Assembly: GCA_964564545.1 (NCBI GenBank)
Contig: CAZMBP010000051.1
Span: 13,175-77,174 of the forward strand
Origin: CAJQQY01 sp964564545
GTDB taxonomy: Bacteria > Bacteroidota > Bacteroidia > Chitinophagales > Saprospiraceae
DNA length: 64,000 nt
Reading direction: 5' to 3'
Made by a program: the position numbers and the translations under genes. The notes under the pieces are model-generated. The model was not told where the DNA came from. It saw nothing but the letters and a program-made list of their open reading frames with translations, and did no database searches. This document shows, piece after piece, positions 24,697 through 32,721 of this stretch (the stretch's first letter is position 1; every line of letters starts with the position of its first letter).

Positions 24697-27132
24697 ATGA
24701 AAACATTATTCCCTCCCCAATGGGCAACAATCCTTTGTTACACCATCCTTTGTACCTATAACCTTAATGCTCAAAAACAAATTTCTGGAACGGTTGAAGA
24801 TGGGAATGGAGCACTTGCATATGTCAATGTGCTTTTGCTACAACCATCTGATAGTTCTTTAGTCACCGGAAATTTGACAGATGAAAAAGGTGTTTTTTTC
24901 CTTGATGACATTGAAGCTGGAGAGTATTTATTACAAACTCACATGGTTGGTTTTCAAAATCAATATTCAGAAAAATTTTCTTTAGAAGACAAATCTGGAG
25001 TTTATAACTTTCCCAAAATTACACTTCTAGAATCTACATCAGAGCTTAACGAAGTTCAAATCGTTGCCAAACGTGCATTGATCGAACAGAAAATAGATCG
25101 TATGGTCGTGAATGTTTCCAATAGTGTAACCTCTGCTGGAAATACAGCTTTAGAAATTTTGAGGCGATCCCCTGGAGTAGTCGTTAATGTTCAAACTAAC
25201 TCTATTTCGATGAGTGGAAAAGGAGGAGTAGTGGTGATGATTAATGGAAAAATTTCAAGAATCCCAATGGATGCTTTGATTGCGATGCTCGATGGAATGA
25301 GTTCAGATAATATTGATAAAATAGAGCTAATTCATACTCCGCCTGCTAATTTTGAAGCAGAAGGAAATGCAGGATTCATCAATATTGTTTTAAAGAAAAA
25401 TCAAAACGATGGTTTGAATGGAGGTTACTCATTGAATGCAGGTTATGGTATGAGAGAGAAATTTGGAGGTAGTTTAAATCTCAATTATCGAAAAAAGAAA
25501 GTGAATGTCTTTGGAGATTACTCTTGGAATTACAATAATAATCCACAATTATTTACCAATTATCGAAGCTTCCAATTTGAGGGAAATACCATAGAAAATA
25601 TTGGAGAGGGGGAACGAGACCCAACGAGGACTCATGTTCATAATGCACAAATTGGATTGGATATTCAATTAAGTGAAAAAACAGTTTTAGGTGTTTTAGG
25701 ATCTTGGCTTAATCGAAGTTGGGATATGGATGCATTGAATACTGTCGATGTGAAAGAAAATGGAACTTTAATTAGTAGGATTGAAATTCCAAATAATGAA
25801 CAAAATGATTCATATAGAATCCTTGGAAATATTAATCTTCAACATCAAATTGACAAAACTCAAAAACTCAATTTAGATTTTGACTACGCTTATTTTTATA
25901 ATGATAATCCTTCGTATTACCGTAATCAATTTTTTGATGGTAGCGATAATTTAGTAGAAGAAACTGAACTTCGAGTTTCGAAAAATACACCAATGAATAT
26001 CATGGTAGGGAAAATTGATTACTCAAAATCGGTAGGTGAAAGCATCAATTGGGATGTAGGTGTTAAAGGGACAATGACTGTTTTCGACAATGATGTTTTA
26101 GTGGAAGACAAAGTTGGAAATGAATGGGTTCGAGCTTCATTTTTCTCTTCGGAAGCAAATATGACAGAAAATATTGGAGCCGCTTACACTAGTTTATTTT
26201 GGAAAATATCTGATAAACTAAATCTTAAAACGGGACTTCGTTATGAATTTACCGATGTCAATCTAAGTAGTAATGAACAACCAGATTTGGTAGATCGAGA
26301 ATATGGGCGGATGTTTCCAAGTCTTTTTATTTCCAATAAAATGAATGAAACAAATACAGTACAATTTTCTTATAGTCGTAGAATTAACCGACCAAGTTTC
26401 CGACAACTAGCACCTTGGTTTTATTTTCAAGATCCTACTACAGTTACTACAGGAAACCCACTTTTACAACCATCAATTTCAGATGCATTACGTGCTTCTT
26501 ATATTTGGAAAACATTTACTTTGAGTACTGAGTATACTTTTACTGATCAAGTGATTGGACGTTTTCAACCAGAAATAGATCAAGAAACAAATACGCAAGT
26601 TAATGGAGCAAAGAATTTTGTAAGTGCTCAAAATGTTTCCACTACCGTTTCCATTCCTTTAACTATCAAACATTGGTGGACATTAAGAACTAGTTGGACG
26701 GCTCAATGGAATGAATTCAAAGATAAAATAGATAACCAAGAAGTTGTGTTTAGACAAAAGAGTTGGTATGTGAATGGCTCATCAAATATAACTTTACCGA
26801 AGAAATATTCGATTGAAATATCAGGTACTTATTTTGCCCCTCAATTAATGGGTTCTTTGATTTGGGAATCATTCAATTCGGTAAATATCGGTGTGCAAAA
26901 AGAATTTAATAATGGTTCACGATTAGGGATTTCTGCGAATGATATTTTCCTAGGAGGAAATTGGAAGGGGCGCTTAGATGATCCAAGTGTTGATTTTATT
27001 TATGAAGGACTCTATAGATTTTCAGAAAGAGTAATTCGTTTGACTTATTCACATCGATTTGGAAATAGTAAAATGAAAGGAGCAAGAAAACGAGCAACAG
27101 GTTCAGCGGAAGAAATGAGAAGAACTAATTGA
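24697..27132 (+). CDS. TonB-dependent receptor / outer-membrane beta-barrel family protein
   Basis: The 811-residue product has a signal peptide (1-25), a CarboxypepD_reg-like domain (about 27-110: ISGTVEDGNGALAYVNVLLL), a plug-like domain (about 115-225: EILRRSPGVVVNVQTNSI, MINGKISRIPMDALIAML, FEAEGNAGFINIVLKK) and a C-terminal barrel of the 'outer membrane protein beta-barrel' type (RRINRPSFRQLAPWFYFQDP; TGNPLLQPSI). It belongs to the SusC-unlike TonB-dependent receptor group. The transported substrate is unknown and there is no SusD partner. The stop lies just before a palindrome shared with the convergent thioredoxin-like gene. Confidence 0.9.
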   Translation: MKTLFPPQWATILCYTILCTYNLNAQKQISGTVEDGNGALAYVNVLLLQPSDSSLVTGNLTDEKGVFFLDDIEAGEYLLQTHMVGFQNQYSEKFSLEDKSGVYNFPKITLLESTSELNEVQIVAKRALIEQKIDRMVVNVSNSVTSAGNTALEILRRSPGVVVNVQTNSISMSGKGGVVVMINGKISRIPMDALIAMLDGMSSDNIDKIELIHTPPANFEAEGNAGFINIVLKKNQNDGLNGGYSLNAGYGMREKFGGSLNLNYRKKKVNVFGDYSWNYNNNPQLFTNYRSFQFEGNTIENIGEGERDPTRTHVHNAQIGLDIQLSEKTVLGVLGSWLNRSWDMDALNTVDVKENGTLISRIEIPNNEQNDSYRILGNINLQHQIDKTQKLNLDFDYAYFYNDNPSYYRNQFFDGSDNLVEETELRVSKNTPMNIMVGKIDYSKSVGESINWDVGVKGTMTVFDNDVLVEDKVGNEWVRASFFSSEANMTENIGAAYTSLFWKISDKLNLKTGLRYEFTDVNLSSNEQPDLVDREYGRMFPSLFISNKMNETNTVQFSYSRRINRPSFRQLAPWFYFQDPTTVTTGNPLLQPSISDALRASYIWKTFTLSTEYTFTDQVIGRFQPEIDQETNTQVNGAKNFVSAQNVSTTVSIPLTIKHWWTLRTSWTAQWNEFKDKIDNQEVVFRQKSWYVNGSSNITLPKKYSIEISGTYFAPQLMGSLIWESFNSVNIGVQKEFNNGSRLGISANDIFLGGNWKGRLDDPSVDFIYEGLYRFSERVIRLTYSHRFGNSKMKGARKRATGSAEEMRRTN

Positions 27133-27144
27133 TAATTCGTTATA

Positions 27145-27217
27145 CGTTATACGATGGACGTTTTACGGTTCCCAGTTTTTATTTTATGGGGAAACGTAAA
27201 ACGTCCATCGTAAAACG
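27145..27217. repeat. 73-bp palindrome between convergent genes
   Basis: ACGATGGACGTTTTACG (27151-27167) pairs with CGTAAAACGTCCATCGT (27195-27211), extended to GGTTCCC/GGGGAAAC inward and CGTTAT/AAAACG outward. It sits between the stops of two convergent genes (27132 and 27219) and probably serves as a bidirectional terminator. Confidence 0.8.
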
Positions 27218-27218
27218 A

Positions 27219-27755
27219 TTACTTAAAATACTGTTGCAAAAATACACCTAACTTACCCGCGCTTTTTTCAGCATAAAAAACCTTCAATACTTTTTTGTCA
27301 GGAGACAGAACAATATAACTTGGTTGATTATCAGCGTATCCCAATTTCTTTTTGAAAATTTCTTTTGGAGGTGCATCATCTTGCACATTTGTCCACATCA
27401 TTTTATTTTTCTTAGCGAAATTTTTGACCTCTACAGATCGACTATCATTGTAAATACTGATAATGTTTAATGAATACTGCTTGTAAAATCGTTGCAAGTA
27501 TTTATTGTTTTGTGTGCAAGTTTTACAATCCATTTTTCTTAAATCGATAATGGTCAACTTGTCTAATTCATCGTATAAGTTGAACCTTCTTTTGTGAACA
27601 TCTTTGATGGAAAGATTTGGAACAGTTTGGCCTTCTTTAAATCCTTCTGAGGTAGAAGCTGATTTTGCTGTAAACCAAATAACATTTCTTTTCTGTTGAC
27701 TAAATGCAGCAGATGAAATGAAAAATAAAATCATGATTGAAAATAAAAATCTCAT
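27219..27755 (-). CDS. Periplasmic thioredoxin-like (TlpA/AhpC-TSA) protein
   Basis: The 178-residue product has a signal peptide (1-19) and a thioredoxin-like fold: GQTVPNLSIKDVHKRRFNLYDEL for the AhpC/TSA-type first strand, then LRKMDC77-KTC80-TQNN with the CXXC redox pair, and a cis-Pro region NQPSYIVLSPD. The likely role is thiol reduction or disulfide exchange in the periplasm. The spacing between CXXC and the preceding strand is ordinary. No partner such as CcdA is adjacent. Confidence 0.8.
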   Translation of the reverse strand: MRFLFSIMILFFISSAAFSQQKRNVIWFTAKSASTSEGFKEGQTVPNLSIKDVHKRRFNLYDELDKLTIIDLRKMDCKTCTQNNKYLQRFYKQYSLNIISIYNDSRSVEVKNFAKKNKMMWTNVQDDAPPKEIFKKKLGYADNQPSYIVLSPDKKVLKVFYAEKSAGKLGVFLQQYFK

Positions 27756-27935
27756 CGGTTGTTATTTTTAGAATTTAGGAAATAGTATGATACAAATCAA
27801 ATATTTAAAGTTGGTTCCTATGTTCAATCCTAATCATAACGAAGGTAAACCATTCTATTGCATATGTTTATGTAATAAATTTATCAAAACTCTAATATGA
27901 AAGGAGCGTTTTTTGGGAAAAAGAGAAGAAAAAAA

Positions 27936-27969
27936 TTGGGAAACGAAGCCTACAAAATACTTACCTTTG
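27936..27969 (+). promoter_or_regulatory. Promoter of the Sua5/YwlC gene
   Basis: TTG at 27936-27938 and TACCTTTG at 27962-27969 are 23 bp apart; the ATG is 36 bp further on. Confidence 0.65.
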
Positions 27970-28005
27970 CGAATTATAACTCAAAAATAAATTGTCAAAA
28001 GATTC

Positions 28006-28953
28006 ATGATTGGTAAGGACATTAAGAAAGCAATTGAAATTCTAAAGAATGAAGAATTGGTTGCCATACCTACAGAAACGGTATATGGACTCGGCGGAAA
28101 TGCGTTAAGTAGTAAAGCAGTTGCAGAAATATTTAGGGTGAAAAATCGACCAAGTTTTGACCCATTAATCATTCATACTAATAGTCTTGAAAAGGTTGAA
28201 AAATATGTAAAATCTATTCCCGAAAAAGCAATGCTTTTAGCTCGTGAATTTATGCCAGGTTCGCTCACCCTTTTGCTTCCTAAAAAAGATAATATTCCTG
28301 ACTTGGTAACCTCAGGTTCGCCATTGGTAGCAGTTCGATTGCCTAATCATCCTATGACTTTAGAGTTGTTGAGTAATTTAGATTTTCCACTTGCTGCTCC
28401 AAGTGCCAATCCATTTGGATACATTAGTCCTACGTCTGCACAACATGTAGATAATCAATTGGGTGAAAAAATTCCTTACATCCTCGATGGTGGATCATGC
28501 GCGGTTGGATTAGAATCAACCATAGTCGGTTTTGAAGGAGATGAAGCAATAGTTTATCGCAAAGGAGGTCTAGCAGTCGAAGCAATTGAAGCTGTAATCG
28601 GATCGGTAAAAGTACTCAACCATTCTACCTCAAATCCTAAAACTCCAGGTCAACTGAAAAGCCATTATGCACCTCGGACTCCTTTTAAAATTGGAAATCC
28701 AGATGAACTTTTTAATCAGTATAAAGGGAAAAAAATTGGTGTAATTTCTTTTTCAAAAAAATATGAACAAGTCTCTTTGCAAAATCAAATAGTGCTTTCA
28801 GCATCAGAAGACTTTTCAGAAGCTGCCAGAAATCTTTTTGCAGGTATGCGTCATTTAGATAGTTTAAATTTAGATTTGATAATTGCAGAATTGCTTCCTG
28901 AAAAAGATTTAGGAAGAGCAATCAATGATCGTTTAAAAAGAGCAGCAGCTTAA
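28006..28953 (+). CDS. ywlC: L-threonylcarbamoyladenylate synthase (long Sua5/YwlC type)
   Basis: The 315-residue product has the YrdC/TsaC core (IPTETVYGLGGNAL; IFRVKNRPSFDPLIIH; PLVAVRLPNHP; AAPSANPFGYISPTSAQHV) followed by a linker (KTPGQLKSHYAPRTPF) and the C-terminal Sua5 domain ending LGRAINDRLKRAA. It makes threonylcarbamoyl-AMP from Thr, bicarbonate and ATP for the t6A modification of ANN-reading tRNAs. All conserved blocks are intact and the length is typical of the two-domain type. It converges on the porin-like gene with a 10-bp gap. Confidence 0.95.
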   Translation: MIGKDIKKAIEILKNEELVAIPTETVYGLGGNALSSKAVAEIFRVKNRPSFDPLIIHTNSLEKVEKYVKSIPEKAMLLAREFMPGSLTLLLPKKDNIPDLVTSGSPLVAVRLPNHPMTLELLSNLDFPLAAPSANPFGYISPTSAQHVDNQLGEKIPYILDGGSCAVGLESTIVGFEGDEAIVYRKGGLAVEAIEAVIGSVKVLNHSTSNPKTPGQLKSHYAPRTPFKIGNPDELFNQYKGKKIGVISFSKKYEQVSLQNQIVLSASEDFSEAARNLFAGMRHLDSLNLDLIIAELLPEKDLGRAINDRLKRAAA

Positions 28954-28963
28954 TATATGTGAA

Positions 28964-30097
28964 TTAAAAACCAATATTTAAATCTAACCTAACTCTACTT
29001 CCATTTTCTTTAAAGTCGCCAATGTTGATTAATTCTTCCACCAAGTATGATCTTAAAATAAGTGTAAATTTTTTCTTGACCGCGTAACCGACTCTTAATT
29101 CTACACCTTGGAAATTGGAAATTCTTGAACCTGCTGCATTGGCAGAAGAATAGTCCCATCTAGCCCAATCATTTTGAGCGAAGTAATCGACAATAGAAAA
29201 TTTTTCAAGATTAGCATAGTATAAATGAATGAGCCAATTTCCTTTTTCTTTTACATCACCATATTTAGCACTAATTACAAAACCTTTTTTTTGATCTCTC
29301 AAGTCGAGGTGAATAGAATCGTTTTTAGCGTAATCTTCAAGGTTTAAATAATATTCTAATCCAAGCTTTAGTTTAGAATCCTTTGTGATTTTGAAAAGAC
29401 TTCCTAGGTGAAGGATGGTATAATCTAATTGATGAGAATGTTTCCCATCAGGTATATTTCCGATCTTATTAAAATAATATAGTGCAGGGAAGAGGGAAAT
29501 TCTATTGTTTAAAAGATTTGATTCAATTTGGAAAAATTGAAAGTAACTATCTTTATTAAAGGTTTGATTATTAGAGTTGATGATAAAATGGCCAGCGTTA
29601 AAACCTAAAGATTGTATGGATTTCTTTTTGAGCTTTAATTTATATTTCAAACCAACACCTTCCGGAAAGACATTATCATTCCAAAATAATTCATTTAATT
29701 TTAGCAATGGAATAGTGTTTTTACCAACCCATGCTTTTAGGTTTTTATTCTGAAATTGATAAAATAATTTTTCAAGACCAATTTTTGTTAATCCAAATTC
29801 TCCTTCATTACCTCCTAAAGTAAGGTGAGGGCCTTGTTGGTCATTAATATTTCCGCTTCTCAATCTTCCTCCAAAAGAAGAATTTTTATCGAGAACATAA
29901 TTTAGTCCAAATCTAAACCTGTATCGTAATCGACTTCTATCATTTCTCAATACTCCACTTGAGTTTTGAGAATTCCAATCATGTTCAATTCTAAATCTAA
30001 AATCTCCAGTAAGTTTTAATCCGAATGAGGTAGAATCAATTTGCCCAAATGAATTAAATCCGAAAACTAATAATGTCAACAATAATATATTTCTCAT
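28964..30097 (-). CDS. Porin-like outer-membrane beta-barrel protein
   Basis: The 377-residue product has a signal peptide (1-18, ending FGQ) and alternating strands: LKLTGDFRFRIEHDW, RNDRSRLRYRFRFGLNY, SSFGGRLRSGN, with a final aromatic residue. The start resembles alginate-export/phosphate-porin-like barrels that begin with G-D-x-R-x-R. The substrate is unknown. The cytochrome c gene ends 141 bp upstream and has its own terminator, so the two may be separate units in the same direction. Confidence 0.7.
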   Translation of the reverse strand: MRNILLLTLLVFGFNSFGQIDSTSFGLKLTGDFRFRIEHDWNSQNSSGVLRNDRSRLRYRFRFGLNYVLDKNSSFGGRLRSGNINDQQGPHLTLGGNEGEFGLTKIGLEKLFYQFQNKNLKAWVGKNTIPLLKLNELFWNDNVFPEGVGLKYKLKLKKKSIQSLGFNAGHFIINSNNQTFNKDSYFQFFQIESNLLNNRISLFPALYYFNKIGNIPDGKHSHQLDYTILHLGSLFKITKDSKLKLGLEYYLNLEDYAKNDSIHLDLRDQKKGFVISAKYGDVKEKGNWLIHLYYANLEKFSIVDYFAQNDWARWDYSSANAAGSRISNFQGVELRVGYAVKKKFTLILRSYLVEELINIGDFKENGSRVRLDLNIGF

Positions 30098-30169
30098 TGA
30101 TGTAAATTATTTATTAAAAACAGTTCACAAAGCTTGCCAAGATCAAATAGCCTATTTTTATACTAGAAA

Positions 30170-30205
30170 AGAAACCCCGCATGATTTATATCATGCGAGG
30201 TTCTA
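30170..30205 (-). terminator. Terminator of the cytochrome c gene
   Basis: On the minus strand GAACCTCGCATGAT pairs with ATCATGCGGGGTTTC and is followed by TTTTCT. A second small hairpin (30214-30242) lies directly at the stop codon. Confidence 0.75.
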
Positions 30206-30238
30206 TTTATATTCTAATAACAATATAATTTCATATTG

Positions 30239-30679
30239 TTATTCATAGTTTTGGATACTCATCAAGTAAGCAATAAGTTCCCCTTTTCTACCTTTAATCT
30301 CAGTTTCATTCAACCCTTCTTGTTTGTATACCTCACCCCAAACAGGCATTTCTCGAGGGCCATGTGCTTTAACTAAATTTCTACCGTCAATGTATCTTGC
30401 AATACGTTCTACAGGGAAGGTTGTTATTTTTCTACTTTTATTAATTCGTGTTAAATCTTTTGCTTTGGTTTCTAAAGTGTCCACCGTTCCAGCAACACCG
30501 TCCATACCATGACAGCCTTTACATTGTTTTTCAAAAATTAATTTACCTCTTTCTGCTTGCTTAGCTCTAGAGCCTTCAGGTGGTCCGAAATCACAACTAC
30601 TAGTGTTCATTTGAATAAAAAAACCAAATAGAAGGATTAATGGAATCCAGAATGTTTTAGGTCTTGAAGTGATTTTCAT
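30239..30679 (-). CDS. Mono-heme c-type cytochrome lipoprotein
   Basis: The 146-residue product has a hydrophobic N-terminal segment ending in a lipobox-like TSSC29, so it is probably a membrane-anchored lipoprotein. The heme motif is C53-K-G-C56-H57 with Met110 (REMPVWG) as likely sixth ligand, the class I cytochrome c pattern. It probably shuttles electrons in the periplasm. Its upstream region holds three CRP/FNR-type operators shared with the divergent pckA gene, which suggests control by oxygen, nitric oxide or cAMP. Confidence 0.88.
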   Translation of the reverse strand: MKITSRPKTFWIPLILLFGFFIQMNTSSCDFGPPEGSRAKQAERGKLIFEKQCKGCHGMDGVAGTVDTLETKAKDLTRINKSRKITTFPVERIARYIDGRNLVKAHGPREMPVWGEVYKQEGLNETEIKGRKGELIAYLMSIQNYE

Positions 30680-30793
30680 TTTGTTGAATATTTTAGGTGA
30701 TTGAAAGGAAATCGTAATATTTCAAATTTTTAAAATCAACTTAATTACGATTAAAATTGCGTTTTAAAATTACAGAAAGAGGTGATATTTGAT

Positions 30794-30809
30794 AGTGATA
30801 AAAGTCACT
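30794..30809. promoter_or_regulatory. CRP/FNR-type operator 1
   Basis: AGTGATAAAAGTCACT is a 16-bp palindrome with the TGA-N6-TCA core of CRP/FNR-family sites, between the divergent cytochrome c and pckA genes. Confidence 0.7.
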
Positions 30810-30867
30810 ACTGAAAGGTGATATTAATTACTTCTTTATTTTTAGGATTTTAATGTTTTTAAGAACT

Positions 30868-30883
30868 AGTGACAATAATCACC
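30868..30883. promoter_or_regulatory. CRP/FNR-type operator 2
   Basis: AGTGACAATAATCACC has the same TGA-N6-TCA core, 74 bp from operator 1 (close to seven helical turns). Confidence 0.65.
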
Positions 30884-30891
30884 ATTTTAGA

Positions 30892-30906
30892 GGGATAAAA
30901 GTCATC
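30892..30906. promoter_or_regulatory. CRP/FNR-type operator 3 (weaker)
   Basis: GGGATAAAAGTCATC resembles operator 1 with one degraded half. A further half site (TTTTTATCACC) follows at 30949-30959 next to the pckA start. Confidence 0.45.
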
Positions 30907-30978
30907 AAATAAAAAGCGGAATACCAGTTAATTTGAACTTCAAAATAATTTTTATCACCTTTTAAATACCTTCTTATA

Positions 30979-32571
30979 ATGGATTTTAATTTAAAACAAT
31001 ATAATATCGACGTTAAAGAAATACACCGAAATAGTAGCGTACCTGTATTATATGAAATAGGTCTTCGACATGAAAAAGGTACAGCGATTTCTGATGTAGG
31101 AGCATTATTAGTTTACTCTGGAGAAAAAACAGGAAGAAGCCCAAAAGATAAGCGGGTTGTTAGAAATGAAGCTTCTGAAAACAATATCGACTGGGGTGAT
31201 ATTAATATCGAATTAGATGAGCATGTATTTATGATTAATCATGAACGTGCGATTGACTACTTAAATACCAGAGATCGATTATTTGTAGTGGATGCATTTG
31301 CTGGGTGGGATGAGAAGTATCGGCTTAAAGTTCGAATCATTTGCACGAGAGCATATCATGCACTTTTTATGCAAAACATGTTGATCATGCCAACCGAGGA
31401 AGAGTTGGCAAACTTCGGAGAACCTGATTATGTGATCTTTAATGGTGGAGGATTCCCTGCTAATCGATATACTTCTAAGATGACATCCAAGACAAGTGTT
31501 GATGTTAGTTTGGAGAAAAAAGAAGTAGTGATTCTCGGTACTGAATATGCTGGAGAAATGAAAAAAGGAATTTTCTCTATCATGAATTATTTGATGCCTT
31601 TAGAAGATGTATTGCCAATGCATTGTTCTGCAAATGTGGGTGAAAAAGGAGATGTTTCTGTTTTGTTTGGATTATCAGGAACAGGTAAAACCACTTTGAG
31701 TGCTGATCCAAAACGAAAATTAATTGGTGATGACGAGCATTGTTGGACTGATGATGGAGTATTCAATATTGAAGGAGGTTGTTATGCAAAAGCAATAGAT
31801 TTATCAGAGGAAAAAGAGCCAGATATTTTTAATGCGATTCGGTACGGAACTGTTTTGGAAAATGTAGTTTACGATCCGAAAACTAGAAAGGTAGATTACA
31901 CAGATACTTCTATTACGCAAAATACTCGAGCTTCATATCCTATACACCATATTGATAATGTTCAGGTTCCTTGTGTGGCAGGAAATGCAACTAATGTAAT
32001 CTTTTTGACTTGTGATGCATTTGGAGTTTTACCTCCAGTAAGTCAGTTAAGTCCTGAGCAAGCAAGTTACCATTTCATCTCTGGTTATACTGCAAAAGTT
32101 GCCGGAACAGAAATGGGAGTAACAGAACCAGAAGCAACTTTTAGTGCGTGCTTTGGTGCAGCATTTATGATGTGGCATCCAAATAAATATGCAGAGTTAT
32201 TGGCTGAAAAAATTGAAAAGCATAATGCCAAAGCTTGGTTAGTCAATACTGGTTGGACTGGTGGTGCTCATGGAGTAGGTTCTAGAATTAAATTAAGATA
32301 TACAAGAGCAATTATCGATGCTATCCACAATGGAGATTTTGATAACGTTGAAATGGTTCAAGATCCTGAGTTTGGATTCCAAATTCCAGTAAGTTGCCCA
32401 GGTGTTCCTGATGACATTTTAGTTCCTAAAAATACTTGGGAAGACAAGGAAGGTTATGATAAAACGAAAGATAAATTGATTGGATTATTCCAAAATAATT
32501 TCAAATCGTTTGAATCAAAAGTTGTAGATAAAATAGTTGCAGCTGGACCTAAAACGAGTGTGAGTATCTAA
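30979..32571 (+). CDS. pckA: Phosphoenolpyruvate carboxykinase (ATP)
   Basis: The 530-residue product is a full-length ATP-dependent PEPCK. It shows the family block EKTGRSPKDKRVV, the kinase-1a P-loop G231-LSGTGKT238, the metal-binding LIGDDEHCW, and NTGWTGGAHGVGSRI plus SYHFISGYTAKVAGTE. It converts oxaloacetate and ATP to PEP and CO2 at the branch between gluconeogenesis and the TCA cycle, or runs in reverse in fermenting Bacteroidota. It is monocistronic with a strong terminator. The upstream region has CRP/FNR-type operators and shares TTTTTATCA(C/T)CTTTTAAAT with the acetyl-CoA hydrolase promoter. Confidence 0.97.
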   Translation: MDFNLKQYNIDVKEIHRNSSVPVLYEIGLRHEKGTAISDVGALLVYSGEKTGRSPKDKRVVRNEASENNIDWGDINIELDEHVFMINHERAIDYLNTRDRLFVVDAFAGWDEKYRLKVRIICTRAYHALFMQNMLIMPTEEELANFGEPDYVIFNGGGFPANRYTSKMTSKTSVDVSLEKKEVVILGTEYAGEMKKGIFSIMNYLMPLEDVLPMHCSANVGEKGDVSVLFGLSGTGKTTLSADPKRKLIGDDEHCWTDDGVFNIEGGCYAKAIDLSEEKEPDIFNAIRYGTVLENVVYDPKTRKVDYTDTSITQNTRASYPIHHIDNVQVPCVAGNATNVIFLTCDAFGVLPPVSQLSPEQASYHFISGYTAKVAGTEMGVTEPEATFSACFGAAFMMWHPNKYAELLAEKIEKHNAKAWLVNTGWTGGAHGVGSRIKLRYTRAIIDAIHNGDFDNVEMVQDPEFGFQIPVSCPGVPDDILVPKNTWEDKEGYDKTKDKLIGLFQNNFKSFESKVVDKIVAAGPKTSVSI

Positions 32572-32620
32572 GTTGAGTGCTAACTTAGTACAACATAAAT
32601 ACATTTGATAGTAGAGTTTT

Positions 32621-32663
32621 CAGAGCTCACCTGAGTAATCAGGTGAGCTCTTTTTCTTTTTTT
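32621..32663 (+). terminator. Intrinsic terminator of pckA
   Basis: AGAGCTCACCTGA pairs perfectly with TCAGGTGAGCTCT around GTAA and is followed by a T-rich tract. Confidence 0.92.
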
Positions 32664-32721
32664 ATAGTCATACTATTTTAAAAAAATCAAGAAGTAATTA
32701 TAACAATATGATTACATTTTT

